Below, piece by piece: positions 22,426-32,502 of a stretch of DNA of 64,000 nucleotides (position 1 is its first letter; every line of letters begins with the position of its first letter). A program made the position numbers and the translations under genes. This stretch comes from Madurella fahalii. Lineage: Eukaryota; Ascomycota; Sordariomycetes; Sordariales. The stretch is from assembly GCA_029876055.1 (NCBI GenBank), contig CM056876.1, positions 1,736,001 through 1,800,000 on the forward strand. Reading direction: 5' to 3'. Under the pieces are notes generated by a model. The model was given only the letters and a program-made list of their open reading frames with translations. It was not told the DNA's origin and searched no databases.

Positions 22426-23936
22426 AGGGAAATGGGCTTAAGAGGGAGGTCCTTTACCACTGTACTACAGTAGCAGGCCGAGTCCACTTCCTACCACTAC
22501 TTTCCACACTTACAAGTAGTCGTTACCATCTCCCACACTTACATTCCAAACAGCCCCAACCTTCCGTATTTCCACCTTGCCTTCCGCGAGGTAATAAGAT
22601 AGCACCTTGCTCTCTGGCAGGTTCCTACGTAGGAACCGCCATACCTAGGACTTCCCGACTGCTGAAGGGTTTGTATCAAGGCCTAGGATACGCCCGGCAA
22701 ATGCTCGTAACTGCGTGTAGGTCGGGGGGAGGCTTAAGGTCTCTTGGGTTAAGACCTATCTAGTTAATCGAGTCTCCTGTAATTCAGACAGAATTTGGTA
22801 GTGTTCGTATACCTGTACCTTAATCGCTAGACCTCGAATTTGATCGTATGAAGTTGAGCGTAGAATTCTGAAAGTGGGTCCAGACCTTATATAATAACTA
22901 GCCCTTATCAAGATAACTAAGACCATCCTAGACAACTTGCTCAGTGTAGGCCATGTTTAGTAATTGACGAAGAAGTAGTTAGATATGGTATGATTTGGCC
23001 TAGAATTGATTGCGTTGTGGCAAGTTGAAGTAGGTAGGTGAAAATAGCGATGTATCTTATAGACTGTCCAGTAAGTGGGGTGCCCGTTAAGTGGGTACGT
23101 CTCCTTAGTTCTTATGTCTGTCAAGTCACTTACTATCCTGGCGTATACAGAGTGCATCTGTGCTCACTGTAGACTGTCTCCATCTACCGAGTTCATACCC
23201 CTCCGACCTCCCCAAGACATAGGACTAAAATGCTCGGTATGGCATCTTTCGTTCCGCTACTGCGAGTCGCTGACTGCATTGAAAGGTAGGATTTCCCATG
23301 CTAATTATAGCTTTCTGCGTGGTGACGGCCGGCCGGTGTGGCAGCCGCGGCGAGTATTATGATCGAAGACACCCAAAATGCTTTAGAATACCCCTCACTT
23401 TCCGACTCTGTGGCCCCGAATGCTACTTGTAAAGATTGCGTCGATTGTGTTTTCCGGCCCCGTTGTGAATGACTTCGGACTGCAAAAAGACTAGTGATCA
23501 GGGGAATGATATAGTATCACAAAAATTGGGTTTTATTTATGGGTTTAGCGTAACGGCTGGCAAGAATCCAAGCTGAAGCTAGTATATGTAGGGCCGGAGG
23601 TAGTACCCCTAAGTTTTTTGGGATGTATATAAGACCTCCTCTTATAGTGTAAGTTGCAGATAGATCAACCGGCCAGGGCAACCGCGGCGTGATCCGTAGC
23701 CACCATGTCCTTGGCGTAATTATCGGGCCCATCCTTACAGAATTTTGTGTATGATGACCCCATGATCCGCCTTGCATCTTTCTGAATCATTGGCCATTGA
23801 CTACTACTACGTTCGATGGTGAAGAGCTTTCCTCGTCGGCACTTCCTGCCTTGTCCCCCCGACGACCTGATCCCAGCCTGCCCGTCCCGCGCATAATTGA
23901 AAGCCACGATCGCTTTATTCAATCATAACCCTTAAT

Positions 23937-26068
23937 ATGCCTTCTCTATTGCGGATCCTCCTGCTGGTAGTCCTCTCGCCTGTCGCATGGCTAGTGGTAG
24001 CGCGAGGGAAGGACATCTCGGTGGCTTTCGAGATTGTCGCCCCCGACACAACTGACGCGGACGTGGATTACTTTGAATTCGAGACCGCTCAACTGACGCC
24101 ACAGATCATAGCAAATCTTGCGAGTGAGGGTGTCGTTGACGTGTCGCTGTTCGGGTTTACCAGCCCAGGAGAGTCCGGCACCCAGAAGGACATCCCCAGG
24201 CTGCGGTGCAAGGCATATCCTGGGACGCTAGAATGGCCGTCAGACGCCGTTTGGAAGCAGTTTGACACCCTAGTCAGCGGCAAACTCGTTAAGACGGTTC
24301 CGCTTGCCGCCCCGTGCTTCAACAGCTGGCCCGAGACTAAGGATGAAGCCAGATGCGCGATGGTCAAGTCGCGATGGGGCATTCCCAGATTCCAGTATGC
24401 ACCCCTCCCTCCCAACTGCCTCTGCGGCATGCGCTTACCCTTGGCAGCGTTGACGACCCAGCAAGCGTGAACTTCCCACTTTACGAGGGGCGGACGTGTC
24501 ACCCCAACAACTCTCCTGACGGCAACTGCACCGTCGGAGGCTACCCAGCATATGCCGTCAATGTTACAAACGTCGCCCAGATTCAGCTTGCCGTCAACTT
24601 TGCGCGCAACGCAAACTTGCGCTTCGTGATCAAGAATAAGGGCCACGACTTCAACGCTAAGTCGACTGGCGGTGGTGGTCTGTCGGTCTTCACCGGATTG
24701 CTCCGAGATATTCGCTTCATCTCAAATTATTCGAGCGGATCTTATCGAGGCCCAGCGTTCAAGGTCGCTACCGGAGTCGAGGTGGGCACGTTGTATGAGG
24801 AAGCCGAGAAACGGGGCGTTAGCGTTGTCGGAGGCATCGGTAGGGTAAGCCGATCACTTTCGGTCTTGGGGGTTTCTAGACAGTGCTGTTTGTCTGACCT
24901 GTCGCGCTTGTAGACTGTTGGTCTTGCCGGCGGCTACGCAGCTGGCGGCGGCCACTCGCCTCTTATTAGTGTTTACGGGCTCGGAGCGGACCAGATTCTC
25001 TCGCTGGAGGTTGTCCTCCCCGACGGCCGGTTCGTAACCGCTAGCGAAGACCACAACAGCGACCTGTTTTGGGCGCTCCGGGGCGCCGGTGGCAGTACCT
25101 TTGGCGTTGTCACCTCGGCAGTTATCGCCGCATATCCAAAGATGCCCGTCGCTACCCTCACATACAACATCACTACGACGATCCCTAGCCAGAATATCAC
25201 CGCCGAGAAATTTTGGGCCGCGGTTGAAGCTTTTTTTGAGACATTCCCGAGAAACGCTGACGCTGGACACTACGTCTACCACAGGATCGTCTGTCAGGGT
25301 CCTGCTCGGCCCGAACTCTGCACTCTTGCAACTCATCCACACTGGGCCAACGGTGAGACAGCGGCCTCGTTGAAAGCCTGGAGCGCGCCCCTCTTCGCCA
25401 AATATGCGGAACTGGGCATTACTGTCAATAACGTCGTGTTCAACGAGTTCCCAAGTGTGTACCAAGCCTTCAACTTTACCTTCCCGGCGGCGAATGAAGG
25501 CGCAGGCGGTTCTACGATCCACGCGGCATCACGACTGTTTCCCCGGGAGAACTTCGAGAATCCGGAGCTTCGCGCTAAAACATGTGCCGCGATTCGCTAT
25601 GCCCTCGAAGCAGGCGGCAGGATGCTAGCCTACAACATCAAGACCGGCGTTAACCCGGCTGTGAACCAGGACAACGCCGTCACGCCAGCATGGCGTAAGA
25701 ATATGATGTTTGCCATGCTGACAAATCCCTGGGCCGAAGGCTCGAGTCTCGAAACTATCACCGCCAACAGCAAAAAGCTCGTGGAGTGGATGGACCAGTG
25801 GCGGGCCGTATCGCCCGGCGCAGGCTCCTACTTAAACGAGGGAGATATCAACGAGCCTAACTTTCAGCAGTCCTTTTATGGAGAGAACTACCCTCATCTG
25901 TATAAGCTGAAGCAAAAGTATGACCCCACAGGTACCTTCTACACGCAGACGGCGGTTGGGTCTGAGGACTGGTACGTCACGGACCAGGTGCCCTACTATC
26001 CCACCACAAACGGGAGACTGTGTCGTAAGCAGCATCACGGAGGTAGCCTTAAGTTGTACTCAGAGTAA
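23937..26068 (+). CDS. Secreted FAD-linked oxidoreductase, berberine-bridge-enzyme-like
   Basis: Three exons, 23937-24394, 24448-24844 and 24914-26068, give 669 aa. The junctions are phase 2 and phase 0. Residues 1-23 (MPSLLRILLLVVLSPVAWLV) are a clear signal peptide. The FAD-binding domain contains NKGHDFNAKS with the His (about 219) that usually carries covalent FAD, TVGLAGGYAAGGGHS, and LRGAGGSTFGVVT. The C-terminal BBE domain has NFQQSFYGENYPHLYKLK and YDPTGTFY. Members oxidise alcohols, sugars or secondary-metabolite intermediates using oxygen. The second covalent anchor, a Cys normally in GGxCxTVG, is absent (GGIGRTVG), so FAD attachment would be through His only. Residues 24-150 form an N-terminal part common in fungal members. 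No cluster of biosynthetic genes surrounds it. Confidence 0.9.
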
Positions 26069-27505
26069 TAAGAAAACTCTCTTATGCTAATTATATGTCG
26101 TCACCGAGTCGCGGACGACCTTGTTTCAATCCTATCGTCGTATGCTGGACTGAGCCAATTGAGGCGATGTTGGAGTCGTAACTCTCTGTTACGAACAATG
26201 AAACTTATTTTAATAGGGGCCAGGTTGTAGGGCACGAATTTCACCTAACCGATAATTATTGCATGTGGCTAACGTCTTGCTAGAATGGAATCATTCTGTC
26301 AGGCTTGGGAGCTCCGAGTATATTCTTGAAGACTCCAAGAATGTGTTAAAAGCTTAGATCGGCCATCTTTATATAGTATGATGGCCTAGATGTGCGCGGA
26401 GCCTTAACTGGCCATGAAAAACTAGCTTCTTGAGTATGCGAGCAGCATCCTCGGAACACGGATCGCGAGGGCAAGCTGGTTACGGTGTTGTGACCAGAGA
26501 GCGGTATTCGGCGAAAATGCCACTCTAGTCAGCCCCAGACTGTCGATGTCTGGGACGACAAAGTATATGTCCCGGAACAAATCTAGCGGATCGTCAGGAG
26601 AGGCGATATAATTGTTAACGGAAAGCAACTCTCAGTAACCATCAGGCGGCATGAGTCAGTGTCTAGAACTGAGACAATTGTCTCTTCGGATAACCCGGAA
26701 GGCCGCAGCCGATCAATAGAATGCCCGTAAATCACAACACATAAGCCACAGCTTACATATTGTCCTTATCTAAGTCGGAAACTATAGCCGGCGTGGAAAA
26801 GCTATACAAGGTCCGGGCAAATCTGACGGGAGTGCATCTCGATGGATTAGTAATCAGGAAAAATGAGACACAGGTCCTGCTTCTGGAAGATCAAGGGGTA
26901 TCATCTTGGCGAATGCGAGGTTCATCTCGCAGAGAGCCTGTCCGCTGAACTCTGGTTCACTATCTCGTACGAAGCTGAAAGCCTCCCGCGTAGTTCGGCC
27001 CGGGAGAAAGTTACAATCAAGTCTGGGTGGGATACATCACCGGTCGACGAAAGTAGAACTGGCGACAACAAGGGACAATGCGTGAGTTCCGGTTCATGGG
27101 AATTATCTCAGTTCGGCAGTAGTTCTCTTCCTAGTTAACCATGCAGATACCAACCATGTACCAATTCCCCATTACCATTAGCCTCCAGCCATTATATCTA
27201 CCAAACCACCGCCGTAACATTCTCACAGCACCCCACCACCTCCGCGTTGGCCACATAGTCCTTCACCCCTCAACCCCCAACCATACTGTGGCTGACTTTC
27301 AAACGAATCACACTCAGCCACCAAGTTCACATGGGCACAATTCACCGGCGGATTCAGTGGGCCCCCAAATTTGCCCGACCCTCCTATACTCCAGAACATT
27401 TACCGTATAGCCCTCTCCCGGTGGTCTCTGCTTCGCATACTCCTCCCTGCAAACAACAAACCCATGACTACTCCCGGATTACCACCCCCTGTCCCGCAGG
27501 GATAT
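26069..27505. other. Gene-poor stretch
   Basis: No supported gene. Two frames have mild protein character, 26422-26628 (-) with DIYFVVPDIDSLGLTRVAF and 26760-26948 (+), but neither has recognisable domains or splice partners. Confidence 0.4.
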
Positions 27506-27747
27506 TCAAGCCCTCGTGCCAAGCAGTCCCTCGTTCAGCCTGACATCGTACTTCGGACCCAGGTTTTCGAAGTTGCACTGCATGCCCACGACATTGTTGC
27601 CACTCCATGACGTCAGGATGAAGCTCCCCTTGGCCCAGGCCCCTTTTTGGGAGAAGTCGACGCACCCCGTGTCCAGGTACTGGAACCAGGTGAGGTAGCC
27701 GTCGCTGGAGGGGTCGGCTTCGAAAGCGTCAGCATCAATCCCGCATA
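27506..27747 (-). pseudogene. Isolated 3' coding fragment of a Cys-containing protein
   Basis: The minus strand reads about 80 well-formed codons ending in TGA: DADAFEADPSSDGYLTWFQY, then LDTGCVDFSQKGAWAKG, SWSGNNVVGMQCNFENLG and a short tail. The composition (Gly, Trp, spaced Cys) looks like the C-terminal exon of a secreted or surface protein. Upstream there is a stop within a few codons and no clear splice acceptor, so I call it a fragment; an unrecognised upstream exon remains possible. Confidence 0.4.
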
Positions 27748-28534
27748 ATTAAACCTTAGTTAAGTCGGTAAATTATTTCAACCCACTCTACGTCACTTAA
27801 GAGGACAATTCCCCGTTCGAGAGGGCCCAAGGCTTTCGCAGTAGTAGTCTTCGCCATTGTCGACTTTGTCCAGCTGAATTCCCCGGGCGTTACTTCGGAC
27901 CGCTGCCTCGCCCTCGTGCGATGGTTTGAGCAATGATACGGAGACGATTATTGGGAGAACGCTACTGGGGGCAATGGTTGGTGATGCTTTGGGCGGAGAA
28001 GAGGCGATGGAACAGTAAGCAATGGGCGGTATTGTCATTATACATTACTTCCACGCTGTGCCCACATAGGAACGGCGCTGGAGATCCCCCCACAAGGTTA
28101 CTATATTGCTACGGGATTCAGTATTGAGCCCATCACGGCTTGCTGAACATTGGCTTTCTCTGAGTGGACAACCCGCAGGCGCCTGCAGCTAGTTCTCGCT
28201 GCATCCCCCCTTGAATATGCCGTATGTCCTTCACCGGATTGCAAGCACCCCGACTATACACATGCGAGAAGTATCGTGGTCCATCGGGACGACGCTCAAT
28301 GCGGAACTGATGTCAAGACGGAACAAGCGGGGGCCACTACTCTATACCCAGGCCAAAAGCTTTGAAACACTGAGTCATAACTATACTTTGCGTATTCCAT
28401 GAGGTACGTTTCATCACTCGTCCAGCCAGAACACCCAGCCGGTCCCGGTACAATAACAACCCAGGGCGGCAGCAGCAGCATCCCAAACACTTAGATACAC
28501 CGAACCTATCTAGGTGGAACAAACGACACCAAAC

Positions 28535-28566
<32 letters not shown>

Positions 28567-28970
28567 CAGACAGATATAAACTCCCGGCCTCATCAGACAT
28601 TACAGGTGCGGATCAGACACCCCCGGTCTAAAACCATACAAAAGATACCCCCTTTCGCCCACTCCCCTCAAGTGTACCTACCCTGAGACTCGCGTGTCGA
28701 CTCGGGACTCCGCCACTCGATAATAGCCAACCCTAAGGGCTGGCAATGCAACGCAATCCTCGCCCGTGTATATCACCCTGCGCCGGTCCGAAGCAGGTGC
28801 CCAAAACAACGGACGCAAAAATGCATCATTGGTCTATTAAACTCTCAACTCCCCTTCCTGCGAGGACAACCCCCCCCCCCCCCCCTCCCTCCCTTCGGGG
28901 ACTCCTGGTTGTAGTGGTTCTATAATGAGCATTTGTGCATGTAATGGTATCGAATGGATCTTTTGAGTGC
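27748..28970. other. 3' flank of ERG13 and gene-poor sequence
   Basis: No gene is supported. It contains a CA/GA microsatellite near 28540-28572 and a run of C residues near 28869-28886. Confidence 0.5.
28538..28575. repeat. (CA)n(GA)n microsatellite
   Basis: A compound dinucleotide tract of CA units followed directly by about ten GA units, ending in GACAGACAGATA. Confidence 0.9.
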
Positions 28971-30723
28971 CTATGCCTTGACCGAGTAGAAGCGCTTGAA
29001 CATGTCGTCGACCTTCTCCAGGTAGTAGGTGCCGGGCGCGATGGTCGAGACGTCGCCCTCGGGGATGTAATTCTTTTGGAGGTGCGCCTTCTTCCGGAGG
29101 CCGCACATCTGCCAGATTGATCTGTCAGTAAAAAAGGCTCGAGCACGGTCACACATGGTCTGCTCTAAAGACTTACAGCATCGTACGTCTCCGGGGGCAC
29201 TGCCCGTCGCGCGGCCAGCATGTTGGGGATGTCCATGGTTTTGGCGATCTTCTCGGTACTGCCGGTAACGCGGAGCGAGAAGAAGCTGGCAGCCAGGCCG
29301 GAGCCGTAGCTGAACACGCCTATCCGCTTGCCCTGAAGCGCCGAGCTGTCGACGAGGCCGATCAAGCTGGCCAGACCGCCCCAGACGCTACCACAGTACA
29401 TGTTGCCGCAGTTGGTGGGGACATGGATAGAGGGGTTGACGCGCTCTGCCAGGCGCTTCTTGGTGAGGGTCATGAAGGTCTTCTCGACGACCTTGTCCGT
29501 CAACGACTTCCCATAGTCCATGTCGCGCACCTCCGGGGGAACGTCGGTAAAGGCGGCGTTCTCAGGATCGGCGAGGTAATCGTGGTACAGGAGGCGGGCG
29601 TACGACTTGGCCACAAGCTTGCAGGTCGGGGCGTGGAAGGCCATGTAGTCGAAGCGGTCCAGAGGCGTCTTTGGAACAGCGCCCTCGAGGGCGGCGCCGT
29701 TGCCGTTGGCATGGCCATTGACGCCCTTGGTGAGTTGGCCCTCGCGTTTGTTGTAGGCACGGTAGGCGGCGTCGAGCGCCTTGAGGTAGCAGTTGACCGA
29801 GTAGTGGCCATCGACGTAGGGGTACTCGCTGGTCAGGTCGGGCTTGTAGAAGTCGTAGGAATGCTGCATATAGCTGCCGCGGAGGCCGGGCTCGAAAACA
29901 ACGGGAGCATTAGGGCCGATCAACAGGGCGACGGCACCAGCGCCGCCTGTGGGCCGCGCATTGCCCTTGGCGTAGAGCGCGATGTCACCAGCGACAACAA
30001 TGCCATCCCGGCCGTCCCAAGCCGAAGACTCGATCCAGTTGATCGTGTTGAAGACGGCGTTGGTGCCGCCGTAGCACGCGTTGACCGTGTCGACACCCTC
30101 AATGTTGGTGTTGTCGCCAAAAAGTTGCATCAACACCGACTTGACCGACTTGGACTTGTCGAGGATGGTCTCGGTGCCGACCTCGAGACGGCCGATCGAA
30201 TTGGTGTCGATGTCGTAGTTCTTGAGGAGCTTGGACACGACGGTCAAGCTGAACGAGTAGATGTCTAGAACGGGGGTGCCCCGCGCCAAATCAGCCCTTG
30301 AGCGCCATACGAGTGGCTAATTGATTCCACGGGACCCGCCGCTCACCGCCCGCCACCAGAGAGACCTGGCACAAGGGGAGGGTGACGGCCGGGTGCGAAC
30401 CCCGAGGCGTAGCGGCGGGAAAAATAAATTGGCGGAAGAACAAAAAAAAAAAAATTGCAAAGCTTGGAAGTACTAACCCTCACGATCATCGCAGAAGCTC
30501 ATCTTTGTCTGGCCGAGGCCAATTGTGTACTTGCCCGTGCCAACGCCATCGAACTTTTCGAGCTCGGATTGCTCCACATACTGCGGCAGACAGCAGCTGT
30601 CAGCGATATCGGCCGAGTGGCAGTGGAGGCTCAATGCTGCCGGGGAGCATTGAAATCACGCACCTGACTGGGGACATAGATCTCGATGGCCTTGATGCCG
30701 ATGTTCTGGGGGCGCGAGGCCAT
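28971..30723 (-). CDS. ERG13: Hydroxymethylglutaryl-CoA synthase
   Basis: Four exons, 30723-30664, 30580-30478, 30264-29177 and 29108-28971, join with matching phases (0, 1, 0) for 462 aa. The start is MASRPQNIGIKAIEIYVPSQ, and the family hallmark YTIGLGQTKMSFCDDRED is formed across the second junction. The catalytic triad of the family is visible: Glu in GRLEVGTET (about 82), Cys in NACYGGTNA (about 118) and His in FHAPTCKL (about 265). The enzyme condenses acetyl-CoA with acetoacetyl-CoA to HMG-CoA, the step before HMG-CoA reductase in sterol and isoprenoid synthesis, in the cytosol. Length is normal. The last exon supplies MCGLRKKAHLQ and the YLEKVDDMFKRFY end. Confidence 0.96.
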
Positions 30724-32502
30724 GTTTGGCGAGCAATTGAGTATTTTGTGTTGGAGTATTTAGGGGGCGGATGTCGCAGAAGAAGGGAAAAGTGGACGAC
30801 GGCTGGCGCGAGGGAAAAAAGGAGGGTCTTTGTCTTTGGAGGGGCAGATCAGTTAGCGCCTCGTCCCATATTATTTGCAACCATTCACCGCTGTTTTCCC
30901 CATGTCCGCGGGCTGGACAGACAACCCACGCCCCAGCTTTCTCAACATGCAGAATGTTGGGGCCGTGTTGAGGTGTGATGGAGGGTGAAGTGGCCGCAGG
31001 ACAACATACCTGCTGCTTCGGTGAGCACGCTTCTTTGCAAAGGCGGTGTCGACGTGCAGATGAGGCGGGACGGGAGGTCGGAACAAGGGGAGACAAAAAC
31101 AGAGCGAGGGCACGCGGAGGGGGGCCGCGAGGTTCAAATAGGAAAATTTCGACGAGCCACACTCGTGACAGGGAACAATAGTCTAAGACGGGCTAGACAA
31201 TAGCAACAGTACGTGGACTTCTCGGGCGCCAGCCAGGTGGAAGGACGTGCAGGGGTTGCAGACCTAAGAGAAAGGTTGACCTAAGAGCGCGTGCATACTG
31301 TGTAGAGGACTCGAAGCATGCCCACGTCGCTCCCCTCTGGTGGTCTGTTGTTCCCGCTGTGGGCTCTGTGCGTTTGTGGGTTCTGTGGGATTTTATGGCT
31401 GCTCGCGGATCTAATCTCGACGGTGGAGGCTTCATGCGAGATTGATAAACAAACTCTCCACAGGCAACCCGCAGTTCGGCTGGCCAGACGAGACAGTAAG
31501 AGGATGGAAGTGTGCTGCTCGCAGCCGAGACATTGAGTAGGTAAGCTGTCGTATGTGCGTACCTGAACGCCTGCCGTTTCCGTATTCCACACCCAATTTA
31601 TGATTCCGTCAGCCCAGTGTTTCCCGCTGCTGCAACTGCAGGGTTCAGCCCGTTCGTTTCCAAGGCGAGACAAAGGACAGCCATCAGCTATACTTTTCGT
31701 AACGCCACTCGACTCAAAGTGTCCTGAACATCATCATACTGCGCGAAATATCGTCCAGGTCCTGACCACCCCACCCCCACCCATCGCTTGAGTCCTCTAA
31801 AACGGAACGAGCTAAGACTTAGATGACGGTGGCGATGTGAGGACATTTGTGTGTGCGCTGATGAACGAGTGAACGAGTGAGCATTGAATCCGGGATGCAG
31901 GGTCCCAACGACATCCCCCACCACTTAGCGAGCGAGTCCCGCATTTCCATTCGTCAGTCGGCCACCACGCTTGCAACAAGCTGCAGGAACGGTTCTGTCT
32001 TGTCCTGCTTTCTTCCCATTTCGGATGTCGGCGTGGCTGAGTGGTGACGAACCGGACGTGTCGATTGAGCTGCCGAATCCAATAAGGGGCAAACGCCGTC
32101 CCCCGGATTCGCCCCCATTCCAGCCGGGCCAATCGTCCTCAGCCGGACCAGTCCGGGACACAGGAACTACGTAGAGCATTGCCTTCGTGGCGCTGACGAG
32201 ACACAGGAGCGCAGACCTAATTGACCCATCTCCGTTTCCGCGTGATGGGGGGTTTGTTTGTGCCGAATTTTGGCTGCACCACTTCAACCCAGGTCATTGC
32301 TTGTGGCTTGGTACCGAATACACGTAATACGCGTATAATACAAGCGGTATTATCTCGATATCTATCAAAACAAACAAAGCTTATCGCTAACCCAAACGCC
32401 TATTCATACACTCATTCCGGCGTCAAGATTACACAGTGGTCTGGCGGTGTGGGGCTCCAACTATTGCATCACCCCCAATACTACGTCCGACCTCCCGCCA
32501 CC
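30724..32502. other. Upstream region of ERG13
   Basis: 1.8 kb without a supported gene, holding the ERG13 promoter and the 3' flank of the AAA ATPase gene. It has several short open frames, none recognisable. A TGGCTGAGTGGT sequence near 32033 looks like a tRNA A-box but has no partner. Confidence 0.5.

Larger units (their letters stand above)
21567..23936. other. Gene-poor, partly AT-rich stretch
   Basis: About 2.4 kb with no intact gene. It includes a zinc-motif remnant near 22018-22243 and diverged short repeats near 22340-22420. From about 22730 to 23060 it is AT-rich with stop-dense frames, suggesting decayed mobile DNA. A 95-codon frame at 23075-23362 has no protein character. Confidence 0.4.

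Noticed and set aside
32030..32075. TGGCTGAGTGGT resembling a tRNA A-box
   Set aside because: No B-box at the expected distance and no cloverleaf can be drawn.
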